From: Isoetes taiwanensis
Lineage: Eukaryota > Streptophyta > Lycopodiopsida > Isoetales > Isoetaceae
DNA: 64,000 bases
Assembly: GCA_021234155.1 (NCBI GenBank)
Contig: JAJEKV010000011.1
Span: 7,859,132-7,923,131 of the forward strand
Reading direction: 5' to 3'
A model generated the notes under the pieces. It made no database searches. It saw only the letters and a list, made by a program, of their open reading frames with translations, and had not been told where the DNA came from. Position 1 is the first letter of the stretch, and each line of letters starts with the position of its first letter. A program made the position numbers and the translations under genes. Positions 10,029 to 21,364 of the stretch are shown one piece after another.

Positions 10029-11735
10029 TGTGACGTTCCAGGGGAATATACGCTATAAATACGTATATTCCTGGACCCATCACCATACAAGTCTACCTAG
10101 GTGGCCTTGTATGCCTTAGAAAGTGGCAAGGGGTGCACATCTAAGTTAATTGTTTAACTTAGATAACCTTAGGATAAGGCCCATTTCCACATGACCTTAT
10201 CCTATTGGGCAACCGCCACACGGCCTCGTCCTAGTGGTGCCACGTGGCATCCCATGTGGACCCACACCTATATGAGCTCTAACCCTAACCCTAGACCTTT
10301 TTCCCTGACCTAGCACCTGAACTCTCATCCACGTGCCCGAAACCCCGTTTCGAGCATCGTTCGTCATAGCCTAGCTTGGAGCAGCAGCCCCTGGAAGGTG
10401 TGTATGATCGTAGAGGGAGCAAGCCTTCGACCCACGTCAAGGAGCATAGAGACGCCAGGGATGGGAGGAAGCGCTTCTGGAGGAGGTAGGTTGAGTAGAG
10501 TTCATGTTAGTACATCTGGAAGTCAGCACTCCAGATGGGTTAGTATTTCGTGTCTAGAGTAGAGCCACCCTAGAACCTTTGTTGAATATCTTGGACCCTA
10601 ATCAAGGAACCCTAACTGATAGTTAGATATGTATGATTAGGTTAAGACGTTCTTATTATGATTATCATGATATGATGTTATGGGATGTTGGTTGATCATG
10701 TTGCTCCTCTTGTATTGGGAAGGGGGGTAGAGACCTAGGGCCATATGTAGTATGCTCCTAGTGTAGATCCTTTAGTTCCTATTATATGCGGCCTGTGCAT
10801 AGGAACCCACCGGGCTATGGAAGCTATGATATGACTCAGCACTGCACAACGGGGCTAGAGGTAAAATGGAGGGAGGATCCCCGCCGAGTGGGGGCTTCGG
10901 GGGATCCATAGTGGGCTAGGCTTATGGTCGGTCACTTCGAGTGGGCCGAGCATGGGTCCGACACCTCCTGGGGCAATGGTGTCGCCACGCCTCTCAAGAG
11001 TTGCAAGTGTCGGCTTGGCTCTTGTTTTGGGGGGGGTTAGTCGGGTACAAATCGTGTGTGTCGTCCACGATTCTCTAGCGCCCGTGGAGCCTCTAGGCCC
11101 CTTGAAGGGGAGATGCAACCCTTCCTACCTCGTCGGACCCGAGGGGAGATGCAACTTTGGAGTAGTCCCGATGGGTGATACCATGGGATTGCGATCCAGG
11201 AAGGTTAGAGTCATGCCACGCTTGATCTAGCCCATCCGCAAAGTATGCTGGGGGGAGGGCGGATGGAGTGGTCAACCCTAGCCATTGTCTTATGCCAGCC
11301 CGCCATTGTTTATGACCGACCGCTCTATCTTGAGGCCTATCTAGTCGGTCGACTTCCTTATGTGTCGGAGCCACGGGTAGGAGCTCTCATGTTTTATGGC
11401 ATATGATTATGTTCTCTGCATCTATGGATATGCGGTTGAGCTACCCTTCGAGGTAGCATATTGTGTTATATTGCTAGTTCTGACTTGTTTATGCTTCTGC
11501 TGTGATAGGAGCCCATAGGGGAAGGGCGCGCAAGACACCTTCGTGTCCACTACGGAGGTTCAAGAGTGCAGGACAGACGGAGGGCCTGTGCGGTTGTTGA
11601 GCCGGACGGGGGATTTCCTGTCGAGTGTACGGCCGGGCGCCGTATATTTAGCAGGGAGCATCACAGTAGCATACGCCTTAGATTATACTTATCATGTTGG
11701 CTCACACACACACTATTGCTAACTACTGGCAGAAT
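10029..11735 (+). mobile_element. Probable 3' LTR of the chromovirus (right end uncertain)
   Basis: Immediately after the polypurine tract the sequence starts TGTGACGTTCC, as an LTR should. The first 400 bp have promoter-like content: a TATAAATA, CACGTG/CCACGTGG boxes and a TATATGAG. The interior to about 11560 is GC-rich and non-coding. I cannot fix the right end; a CA near 11725-11735 is possible. I also find no matching 5' LTR upstream of 4.4 kb, so the element is either truncated and rearranged on its left or its 5' LTR has been replaced. The CDS-like frames inside (for example 10952-11230) look fortuitous. Confidence 0.5.
10043..10071. repeat. Perfect 10-bp inverted repeat around a TATA loop
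   Basis: GGAATATACG (10043-10052) and CGTATATTCC (10062-10071) are exact reverse complements flanking the 9-nt loop CTATAAATA. It lies within the first 45 bp of the putative LTR. It could be a hairpin or a palindromic protein site; function unknown. Confidence 0.7.
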
Positions 11736-12757
11736 TGGTATGAGCAAGAAGAAAGATAATGCAATGCAATCCATCATTCCTGATGGTTTATATAATATAC
11801 ATATCTTCACAGGTTTTGAGATGTTTTATATCTATATTGACATAAGAGGGGCCCTTATGGCAACACTTATATTTGCTTAGTATAGACATATTAACTAACC
11901 TTTATAGATCATGGTCCCAATCCACACCATTACAATCAAAAGGGTGTATTTATCAAATTACAATTGACCAATATTGCTTTATATTTTATGCACGAAGGTC
12001 TAGGATACAAAAGATTGGCAACTTATAGAACAAGGCTCACAAATGCAAGTTTTTATACCCAAAACGCTTGGAACACGTAATATTAAATTAAATTTTGGTG
12101 GTGAATTCCATAATCATATTGGATTTTAATGGCCCATACAAATTTATTCTGTTACTTATGTGTTAGTCCTGTGCCTCCTGGTACAGGCCTATTCATGCAT
12201 ACGACAGACCAGGTCAAGCTCAAGGATCCTCAGTCAGCCACGGGTCAGACATCCAAGGCTCCGCAGAAGACCAAGCAGCAGACCACGCAGTCAAAGCCTG
12301 TGGCCGTCAACAAGAGGCGCCGCTCAGACAAGTGACGGCCCGTCACCGCCCGCGTCAGCGTCAGCGTGATTCTAGGCACTTCAAGAGGCACCGCCAAACA
12401 TTCCTGCAAATCAGGCCTCCTTCCAGGAGTCGGCACCGAGATCAGTCAGAGTGTCTATATTGGGCCCAAGGCCATTGTACTATATATATGAGTAGAGCTA
12501 GCACATGAGTTTTTAGATGAGTTTTGAGTCTTGTCTCCTTTCAGTTTTCTCTCTATTGCGAGAGCTCATGTATTTTCATCATTGATATCAAGGAAGCTTA
12601 TTATCTTTCTCTCATTTGTTCTGTTTTCTTCTTCTTCTTCTCTTCTTGCAAATCCCGCGTGACATAGTCCCCCGGACTCTCCTGTTAGATCCACGGGTCC
12701 TCACAGAGGGCTGTCTTCCAGGAGTTCCCGAACCCAGACCCTAAACATTATGCGTAG
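11736..12757. other. Non-coding, retroelement-like tail with pyrimidine-rich tract
   Basis: No convincing gene. A short plus-strand frame at 12129-12335 encodes a Gln/Lys-rich tail ending 'KPVAVNKRRRSDK' and is not recognisable. The stretch 12480-12660 (TATATATATGAG, then a CTTCTTCTTCTTCTCTTCTTG tract ending near 'CCCGCGTGACA') resembles the R/U5 end of a plant LTR, but I could not find a partner copy. Confidence 0.35.
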
Positions 12758-12781
12758 CAATGTCGGGCATACATTTACTAG
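12755..12781 (+). mobile_element. Degenerate Helitron 3' terminus
   Basis: The motif 'AGCAATGTCGGGCA' is followed by 'TACATTTA' and CTAG at 12778-12781. This is the same layout as the better-preserved ends at 13070 and 63941. The stem is no longer well paired and the base after CTAG is G rather than T, so it is a decayed relative or an internal copy. Confidence 0.4.
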
Positions 12782-13069
12782 GGTGGCATTTTGAGTATAA
12801 GTTTTGGATCTGTCTTTCCAAATTTTCGTCTTGAGGTAGATTTAACTGCCCCCCACATTCCTTATAAAGCATTGTTTTCTCTGCTAGAATCCATGAACAC
12901 AAAGCTAATACATTGATGACAGTATGATATTGTCATTAGACAATTTCAATAACAAAAATAATTACCAAAGCAAATAATGTCCATTCTTGCAAGTATCAAT
13001 ATGCGCGCTTTTGTTGAAGTTGCACATATGTATGTTAAAGGCCAAGTAAAAACATATGCCAGGATATTA

Positions 13070-13100
13070 GCTCGGCAACGTCGGGCACACGTTTACTAGT
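13070..13100 (+). mobile_element. Helitron-like 3' terminus (hairpin plus CTAG/T)
   Basis: GCTCGGC-AAC-GTCGGGC can form a 7-bp stem (with wobble pairs) and a 3-nt loop. After nine bases CTAG stands at 13096-13099, followed by T. Helitrons end in a short hairpin and CTRR and insert between A and T. The element body would lie to the left; no Rep/helicase frame is present, so this would be non-autonomous. Confidence 0.6.
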
Positions 13101-13337
13101 GACATATTCAAATTTAAATCATTTAGACATAATTGTACCCGTGCATTGAAGTGCTACACTTACGTTTTTCTTTAACAAGTAAAATGCTTTTTCTCCATGT
13201 TGTTATTTAAGTAACTAAGATCTCTTTGCTTCTGTTTTTGCCTCTCTACGAAGATCCTGAAGTCTTAGTTCTAACATGTGATACCATTGACATGCCAGAT
13301 TGTAAAATAGACTTATGTGCAATTTTCATTTCCTTAG

Positions 13338-13553
13338 ATGCCGGCAATGGTGGCTCTACAAAAATTGGATTTGTTAGTGAAAGATGGTGCATCTTATGCT
13401 AATTTCAGAGGAAAGATTGAGAATGATGAATTAGATAAACTCATGGGGCACGGTTTCATATTCCTTGCTGAGCAGAAGTTGCCCTTATCAAAGAAACAGG
13501 AACTGAGGTTTAAGGTTACGGACAATGAGGTTGTGGTAAGGATAACAGCTTAG
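13338..13553 (+). pseudogene. Unrecognised coding scrap left of a decayed Helitron end
   Basis: A 71-codon open frame ends in TAG and reads like real protein (hydrophobic/charged alternation, 'DNEVVVRITA' C-terminus). It follows a possible acceptor ('TTCATTTCCTTAG', about 13337). Two further short frames with protein-like composition follow at 13707-13898 ('NELIFYTTKMQRSGGQDRF') and 13968-14159. They could be exons of one host gene picked up by a Helitron whose decayed 3' end is near 13918-13950. I do not recognise the protein. Confidence 0.35.
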
Positions 13554-13917
13554 ATTAGTTCCCAAGCTTCTAAAAGGCACACGTAGTCATTGAAAAGTTA
13601 GAAGAGGAATCTAATTTGCAGTGATGTAGTAGAGGTCAATAGAGATCCTACAACTAATAATGATTGCAGTCAAGTAAGATCCTCAAGTGGCTCATGTGAG
13701 AGCAAGATGCGGTCTAAATTGGCCACAAAAGTTGACCTATTTAAGTCGAAAAATGAATTAATATTCTATACAACTAAGATGCAGCGTTCTGGTGGGCAGG
13801 ACAGGTTTGAACTCATGTCTAATGATGTAAATGGCCGAGCAGTGTTTTACATATATGGTGCGTTGAATGTAATCAGTGTTATAGAAAGGCAATACTGATG
13901 CCATGTATAACTTCACA

Positions 13918-13950
13918 GCTCGGCACTGTCGGACAAAAGCACATACTAAT
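13918..13950 (+). mobile_element. Decayed Helitron-like end
   Basis: 'AGCTCGGCACTGTCGGACA' followed by 'CATACTAATAATA' aligns with the hairpin and CTAGT of the 13070 end, but the CTAG has become CTAA and the stem is broken. It is listed because three related ends lie within 1.2 kb. Confidence 0.3.
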
Positions 13951-14159
13951 AATATCAGTGTCATAATTTGGAATTAAATGCGATCGAGAACCTTGTGAAT
14001 GAAGAATGCACACAGGATATTGTTGAGCGAAATAAGGCTACGATTTCCAATAAAGCTTCATGGGACTATAACTACAACCTGGTCATTAAAAATGGCAAAA
14101 CAAATGTGAGCATAATGCAGGAAGACATGATAGCAGCCCAAATATATGCTGCATTTTAG

Positions 14160-14825
14160 CATATTGTTGAGATTGAAGAAAGAATTAAAACAATGCTGCA
14201 TTTTAGCATATTGCTCAAATTGAAGAAAGACCTAATAAAGAGAACAAACACCTGCAAATGCAATACAAATGACATATCAACTAAGTTCGATATATTTGGA
14301 GCAAGAAGACACAATAACGACCCTGATATGAGATTCTTTTTTCTGTAAAAAATAGATAACAAAGTTAAACTCAAAATCTGTCTTGAAGCTCCAAAACTAA
14401 AACCTAAAAAGGAAATCTCATATGGCATGAGCAGTCGAAGGACGTTCTTGCGGCATACTCCCCTTCGTGTTAGTCAACGAAAGATGTGTACATGTAACTC
14501 ATATTTCCATGAATGTATATAGACACCAACAATCATTAAAAACCCCCTAGACATGCATGCAGATGGGTTATATGCCCAAAAATATGAACCCCCGTGAAAG
14601 AGTCTAGCAATCAAACCACGTCCTCGTCAATGAGATTCAACTGTTCTCTAATATCTGAAGAATTCAGCTTCTCTGATGCATTAAAAAGAAGGAGCACTAT
14701 AGCCTACAATAAGATAAGATAAGATGAATTTTTACATTAGATAGAATTAAAAAAAGATTTGAAAACAAGAAAAGCTTTATTTGTTAGAGTTGTTTACGTC
14801 CATACAAACAAGCATTAATAGCAGA
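14160..14825. other. Non-coding stretch
   Basis: AT-rich; no supported frame. A short duplication, 'ATGCTGCATTTTAGCATATTG', occurs at about 14145-14165 and again at about 14192-14213. Confidence 0.4.
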
Positions 14826-14828
14826 AGG

Positions 14829-15246
14829 CCGTATATATCATCCAAGATGTGGCTAATCTGGCATGGATGTGATTAATCCAGACACATGTTATCGGCTACG
14901 AAGAATTGCACAGTTTGAAGCCCAAAAATCCAACTATCTTGCACATTTTTTTTATTGATTCGGTTCTGTTTCACCTCAAATCTTTCCCTCTCTTCATCAA
15001 TCTAATCTATATGGGGTATACAAAGTGAGTGGAATGCTTTTAAGTGGATCAAACCACCCATGGAGCAGCAAGAGTCATCCGATCAAAAATTTTGCTATGT
15101 CATGGAGCTTTACACCTGGTTGTTTTGTCCAGATTAATCATCTTGACTAATAGTAGACGTCTGGATTAACCACCCCGGCCGATACTGGATGTCCGAAAAC
15201 TACCCGCTTGTGTCCAGATTAATCACATCCCAAATGATATATACGA
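14829..15246. mobile_element. Small inverted-repeat (MITE-like) element
   Basis: The left arm starts CGTATATATCAT (14830) and continues to 'GATGTGGCTAATCTGG'. The right arm, read on the minus strand from 15245, starts CGTATATATCAT and continues 'GATGTGATTAATCTGG'. About 26 of 32 positions match. Further copies of 'GTGATTAATCCAGACAC' lie inside, so the element contains nested inverted motifs. It has no coding capacity. I could not define a target duplication. Confidence 0.5.
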
Positions 15247-15249
15247 AGT

Positions 15250-17400
15250 TTTTATTAACGGCAAAGAATGTCTATACCTACCTGGTATCTTGAAACAGCA
15301 AGCTTTCTGTGTTTGGAATCAAATTTTTTTATTCTGTTGCATGTTTCCAAGCCATAGATCCACATCACCTTCCTATGCTTTGTCCTTGTTTGATATAAAT
15401 TCTTGAACTTCTCCACACATTTCAGCTAAAGATAATATTTCAAGTTTTTTGTTTCTATAGTATTGTAAGTATAGAATGACATAACATTCAGATGGTAAAG
15501 CAAGAAAGATGACTTGTAGGTCAGCTAGAACCTAGCTATTAATGCTATCACTAAAAGAGCAATGCCTGGACTAGATTCCATGTTGGAAGACAGGTGCTCC
15601 TCAGAACTTGTTTGTTTTTCTCTTGCAAGTGTTAAATCCATCACCTGTGCATTATTTAGCAACTAATAATAGTGCCCAATGTACCTAGACTTAAGTTGAG
15701 AGTTCTTAAATAGTTTGGGCTGCAAAGAAAAGCGTGCCCACATATACTTGTTCTATAATGCTTATCTTTGTAATTGTTGTGCGTATGTGAAGTGAGGCAC
15801 TCTGTGATATTATTATAGGTTAGTATTTTAAATATGCACGAATCAAATTTGATATGTTTGGATCTTATACATCAAAATTGATACAAGTTACAAGAGGTGA
15901 TTGTGTATGTAAATAATTTATTAGTATCTTCATGCACCGGGTAGTAGCTTATGAAGCCAATATTCCTCTATGGCTGCCCACCTTATATGTAGAGCAGAAC
16001 AAAGAAGTATATTCTAAGAAAGATGAAGTGATGTATATTCAAGCACATAATCTCGTTACTCATTCAAATATACAACAATGTTTGAAGTGAATATATTTGT
16101 CTCGCAAATAGATTCTATTGTTCTAGACATATGGCTTGTCCAATAACTGACCGATGCCTTACATCATCTGGAAACATTAGATATACCAACATTTCATTGG
16201 GTTGGATGGACCTGGCTTTGGAAATGAGTTTGATACTTATAAGTTTTATGATCCAACAATGATAACATTGAGAAAATATGAATGTCCAGAAGATGGATGG
16301 TTTGCGTATAATAAGCTTATAATCCATCACGATTCATTGTCATAAATTGACTTTTCATGATATATAATGGTCTTACCAGCTCAAGCTTGCCCCTTTCAAT
16401 AGTCTTACAGTGTTAGATGCAAAAAGTGTGCATTGCAAATGAGAGCATTCATACCAAGATCACAAAAAATGGTTCGTCGCATAAAATGTATATTCGTACG
16501 ACTTTTTTACAATGGTTTTCATATGATATAGGGTATGTATTTAGTTTTATATATAAAGTATGTATTTATAGAGCGTGCCCATCATTTTTACTCAACATTT
16601 TTTTCCTAATGGTAATGTCATGTATATGCTTTTCTTGTGTATTTCTATAATAGTACGAGAAAAAATGGCATGCAGGCATCGAGCAATTCTTCTTTAGGGT
16701 TCTTCTGTTTTCTGTTGTGATTGCTATCTCCGTGGAAATAGGCCTTCATTATCTTGATGCACCCAGTGCTACATTTGGACGATCCATCAGGCTATATTCC
16801 AAATCCAGCCTTCCCATGCCAAAAAAACAGGCTTCTTGTCTGGAATTGTTTTTGTCCAGTACGACAACCAAACGTGGCCATGGATCTCGATGGTTCTTGT
16901 ATTGAAGTTGTACGTGTAGCTTGTTTTGCTGTTATATTTAGATCATAGGTTTGTTTCCCATGTCGTGTTCTTTTCTTTGCATCTAAGTCTCAGGCCAGAG
17001 AGGCGTAAGATCCATCTAAGAAAAAATATATGAGGTTAAACAAACTAGATCCTGGGCTTGAATAGTCCCTAACATCCCTGCTATGCCAGTGTTTCCGAGG
17101 TGTTTCTGATTGAATCTTTCAAGGCATTTTCGATTGCTTCTGCTAAAGCTCAAATCGACTGAATCTGCTAATGCTCAAAACGACTTGATATATTAAGAAA
17201 TCTATCCATTTGTCTACAACATATTCCCAATGTTTTAGCCATCTCTTTAGCCTATTTTAAATAAGTTCCCTGATTTTTTTTATGCTTCTAAAGGCCATGA
17301 AATATTGTAAATTGAGCTGTTTTTTTGCATGAATCTCAAGTTGTCTTAAGCTGTTTCATATTATTGCTCACTTCTATAGAAATGAAAAATGTTGAAGGGT
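15250..17400. other. Non-coding, with short unassigned frames
   Basis: AT-rich throughout. Overlapping plus-strand frames at 16717-16948 (for example 'HLDDPSGYIPNPAFPCQKNR') look protein-like but are not recognisable. No promoter, repeat or RNA gene is evident. Confidence 0.35.
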
Positions 17401-17429
17401 TAATGGATCCTTCCAGGGCAAAGTGTATG

Positions 17430-17515
17430 TTACAAAGTAGGTGTTGAAGATCCTTCTTTAATCAGTCTAGCTGGTCAAACTATTACAGATTCTTTCCTTC
17501 TGCCAATGCTATCAG
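17430..17515 (+). pseudogene. Possible trapped exon, family unknown
   Basis: A short plus-strand frame 'EDPSLISLAGQTITDSFLLP' ends 'MLSG' at a possible GTAC donor (about 17517). It lies upstream of the Helitron end at 17939-17965, so it may be a captured exon. The protein is not recognised, and evidence is limited to composition and position. Confidence 0.25.
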
Positions 17516-17938
17516 GTACTAAAAATGGATCTCAGATTTTGTTGTTATCTTGATTACCTGTTTTGGCAAGATCTTTGGAACATTTTTTTACTGAAATGGC
17601 ATTTGGATTGCAAGCAAGGGCTTATCACTGGGTTTTATGATGAATATTAAAGGGTTGGTGGAGCTCATTGTTCTCAAAATTGGCAGAAATAAAAGGTAAC
17701 AACCTTCTCTTTCTTTTCCCTTAGCAAAAAAATGTATTTCTTGGTGCAAATAGAATGGTCATAGAGACTTTTAGCTACAAATTGGCTAATGTTTTTCAGT
17801 TCTCGTGTTTTGTCAGGTCTTGAACAGGTCTTGAACAATGAATGCTTTGCCATTATGATTATTATGGCCCTTGTTACGACATTCATGATTGCATCAGATG
17901 TTATGTTGCTATACAAACCAGGTGAGAATATAAATGTG

Positions 17939-17966
17939 CCCATTGCAACGGGTAAATAAACCTAGT
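17939..17966 (+). mobile_element. Helitron-like 3' terminus
   Basis: CCCATTGCAACGGG (17939-17952) is a near-perfect palindrome (CCCRTTGCAACGGG) able to fold as a hairpin. It is followed by 9 nt and CTAG at 17962-17965, then T. It has the standard Helitron terminal layout, but a different hairpin sequence from the 13070/49820/63941 group, so it belongs to a different family. The element body would lie to the left. Confidence 0.6.
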
Positions 17967-17969
17967 CCT

Positions 17970-20340
17970 AGCTACAATGTTAAGCAGGTATTTCCAAAGC
18001 GGATGGACCTCTTAAAAGTCTTTGGACAAGTTCAATACATTGTTGATTTTTTCAAATCTGATCTGTGACAATACTATCTTTACATTGTCTTATTCACATC
18101 CATTGATAATTTTCAAGGGCCTAAAAATTCGTCTGTAGTACCTGAATAATGTAGAACTTAAACTGACTCGTTCCTACATTTGTAGTGGTATTTCCCCCCA
18201 GGGGATGCACCAAAGCTATGGGGGGACACGCCATCTGTGTGCACAGGATTAGAAGAAAACCCCATGTATGCAACTTTTCCTTGTAGAAAAACCCCTCCCA
18301 TAAGGTCTTATATTGTCGAAAATTTTGCACCCATACTATACTTGTACAAGCATTTTTGTTAGTGAAAACTATACCCATCCCATATAAATACTTATTTCAA
18401 ATGTACTAGGAATAGTGTAGAAACCTAAATCCAATAATCCCTATTCACATTTAGAGATCAAATGATGCCCTCCCATACATATATAATTTATTCTCCTCCT
18501 GCCAACTTCCCCCTCACGACTTTGTATGGTATGACATACAAAAAAAACCATACTTATTATGATGTATATGTGTGTTTTCATCAAAAATAGACGCCCTAAA
18601 GGTCACTCATTAGTGTTGTATGGCCAGTATAGTATGAACACCCCTTGTATTTTCCTTTCCTTTGTTTCACAATTTGGCATTTATAGGCTTGACATCTAGT
18701 TTCATTTATGCTTTGAAGATGCAATGCACATATCCATACACTTGTGAAGGAGAACACTTGTATACTTGTGATAGCACATTATTTATACATAGAGATTGAT
18801 GGCCTTAGTGTTTGTTTATGCATATGCCTCTTAACAACTCTCGATAAACAAATGTGTACATAGAACACCCCTAGGCCATCTTTGTTTTTTCAATTTCATT
18901 TGCAATGCAATGTTTTCCAGGTCAAAAACCCTGACATTCAATGCATTAATATAGCACATTGAACTATTGAAAGGGGCATCTAACATATTAAGAAATTGAA
19001 CCATTAAATTAACCCCCTCCCTCCCCACCTCCGAACCCCCTAGTTGTTTTTGCTGATATTCGTGCAGGGCATCCAACGGTTGGCAAGGAGCCCCAAACAC
19101 ATACGCCAGTATATGTGTACCGTACATGTGTACAATGCACCTCACAACCTTTGGGTTAATTGTGTATTTGAAACTGACAGTTAACTAAAACTTACTAAAA
19201 AACGAGTCGCGCCGAGTTTGAGCTTACTGATGGACGCCCTGCACACATATCAGCAGAAACACCTAGGTGGTTCCAGGGGTTTAATATAATGGTTCAAGTT
19301 CTTAGCGATTTGATGTCAAATGGCAATGCACCCCATGAAAAGAATCACCTATTCTACTTACTTTGAATTGCAAAAAAGCTTTAATCAATATGCAAGTTGC
19401 AAGCACTACGCGTAGATTTCTACCAAGATGAATCTTCAATTGATGCCGTCCTAATGGGCAGCGTAGATAATATTAGACAAATTAATAGACAATAACAATA
19501 ATAATAACAAATATGAGAGACATTTAACTAGAAAATAAAGTGAGCGGAAGATTCAGGAGGCTACAAAAACAAGAGCATATAAGTTTGAACGATGTATGAA
19601 ATGCAAATCTTAAAATGCAAGGCTGGGGGAGTATATTAAACATAGATAAGGGCTAAATAGCCAAGGCTTTTTTAAGCTAAAATATCAACCACGCTCTCAT
19701 AGCCAATCAAAAGCAAGGTGCAAATCACGCTTAGCATGTTCTAAAAAAGAGAATGCTACCCTGAAGTGCAATCAAGACGCCATTAGTGCCAATCTCTGGA
19801 GCTCATAAAAATTATTGTATCTACATTTCAAGTGCTGCCTGCAAACAGTTAAGCTTTATTTAGTGAAGAATTGCTACTATCTGCTGAATCTAGCTTCTTA
19901 TCATTTATAAGGGAGGAGATCGACAATGAAAATTTAGATGCATCAGAATACAGATCAGGTATGACTCCCAAGCATTTTCTTACTGCACATTATTGGCCCA
20001 GTAGAATTGTACCATTTCATCTGGTATTGCTTTGATCTTCTTCATGACTGACTTATCACATAACCATCGATCTCTGTTGTTTAAGCTTACCTTATATCTA
20101 TCAGCCTTATATCTATCAGCGGTGCAAAACTGTGATGGCATTTCAAGCACAATAGACTTTTGTGAAGCACCTCCAAGATGGCTCCATATATGAATCTGAT
20201 TTCTATATACCGCTCAAGAAAAATCTTAATTGTTGCAAAGGCAAAGAGCAATCATGCTTAGCGTGTTTAAAAGGAAAAGCTATGAAAAAGTCTTAACTGT
20301 TGTTTGTTGTTGCCACTACTTACATGACTACTCAGAAACT
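17970..20340. other. Non-coding stretch
   Basis: No supported gene on either strand. There are short AAT-rich runs near 19485-19510 and otherwise nothing I can interpret. Confidence 0.4.
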
Positions 20341-20344
20341 AAAA

Positions 20345-20523
20345 ATGGATTACTATTGATAGAAGGAGGGCGTAGTCTTTCCTGTTGTGCCTCAATCAGC
20401 GCCTTAGAGCCATCACTCAGTTTCTGCAGCTCAACCTCCTTATCATGTGGCACAATCTACTTTTCCTCGTGCTCCACCAAAGTCTGCTCAGTGTTCAATC
20501 TCAGGTTCCTGAACGACTTATCT
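20345..20523 (-). pseudogene. Coiled-coil protein fragment
   Basis: On the minus strand a frame reads 'DKSFRNLRLNTEQTLVEHEE', one stop, then 'VPHDKEVELQKLSDGSKALI' and 'EAQQERLRPPS'. The heptad-like charge pattern is that of a coiled coil. Nothing upstream or downstream continues it clearly, though a short helical frame lies on the same strand near 20750-20900 ('NEAGKILEVEKIPLNEHGMD'). It is probably a captured or decayed exon of a host gene that I cannot name. Confidence 0.4.
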
Positions 20524-21014
20524 CAAGCGTAGTATATTTTGAGCTTCTGCTCCTCAAATCAATGGAGTAAGAGGTAAAGGACGACGTTTTACAATTAAAT
20601 GGAGACAACATGCATCACTTACAAGCAGAATGTGTTTTTAACAGCTGATGATGGCCGATTCCAGCTTGGTCTTGCCTCGGCATTCCTTAGCCTTGTCATG
20701 CCAAAAATCGTCTTCCCAACTGTGTTTTATTCCTGTATCGTCCTCCTTAACTGTGTTTTTTTGCTATGTTTTCTGCAAGCATCAAAAGCAATCGATCCAT
20801 ACCATGTTCATTCAGAGGTATTTTCTCAACCTCTAATATTTTTCCAGCTTCATTTTCATATGACGAATCCAATGAGCACAATTGCAGCATGATAGGATTA
20901 AGGGAGAGGCCATGGATCGACCAAAAAGTTGCTAGAGAAAGCACAAAAAAGAAATACAAAATGGGCAAAAGATGGAATTTGAATTTTGAATCTGCTCGTG
21001 CGCTTTTGAACTGT

Positions 21015-21262
21015 GAAATGAAGGAGCATATCTGTAGCATATGAATTGGAGCAGCATATGAATCAGCGGGGCATTATAAATCGAAGGAGCATATCTGAGG
21101 ATCATATGAATCGGAGGAGCATATTTGCATATGAAACAGAGGAGCAAATGAATCGGAGGGGCACTAAGAATCGGAAGAGCATATCTGTAGCATATGAAAC
21201 AGAGGAGCATATGAATCGAAGGGGAACTATGAATTGGAGAAGCATACATGCGGCATCAAAGA
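21015..21262. repeat. Degenerate minisatellite, unit about 17-24 bp
   Basis: Around ten imperfect units of the type 'GAATCGGAGGAGCATAT' with interspersed 'CTGTAGCATATGAAACAGAG' occur in tandem. They create an apparent 104-codon frame (21046-21357, 'MNRRS' repeats) that I regard as a by-product of the repeat. Units vary by substitution and by 3-6 bp insertions. Confidence 0.75.
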
Positions 21263-21364
21263 TAAAGAGGAAGCCACACATCAACCAGGGATCAACCAAG
21301 AAGCTGCAACGGGAAGCACAAAAGGAAAAGTCAGAAATGAATCTGGATAGAATTTGAAAATGCC

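Noticed and set aside
10279-10292. CTAACCCTAACCCTAG and similar CCCTAAA words near 30466 and 33700
   Set aside because: Only two or three telomere-like units within retroelement sequence; not an internal telomere.
11735-11746. TTGGTATGAGC, a second possible primer-binding site after the putative LTR
   Set aside because: It mismatches the usual TGGTATCAGAGC, and a 3' LTR should be followed by host DNA.
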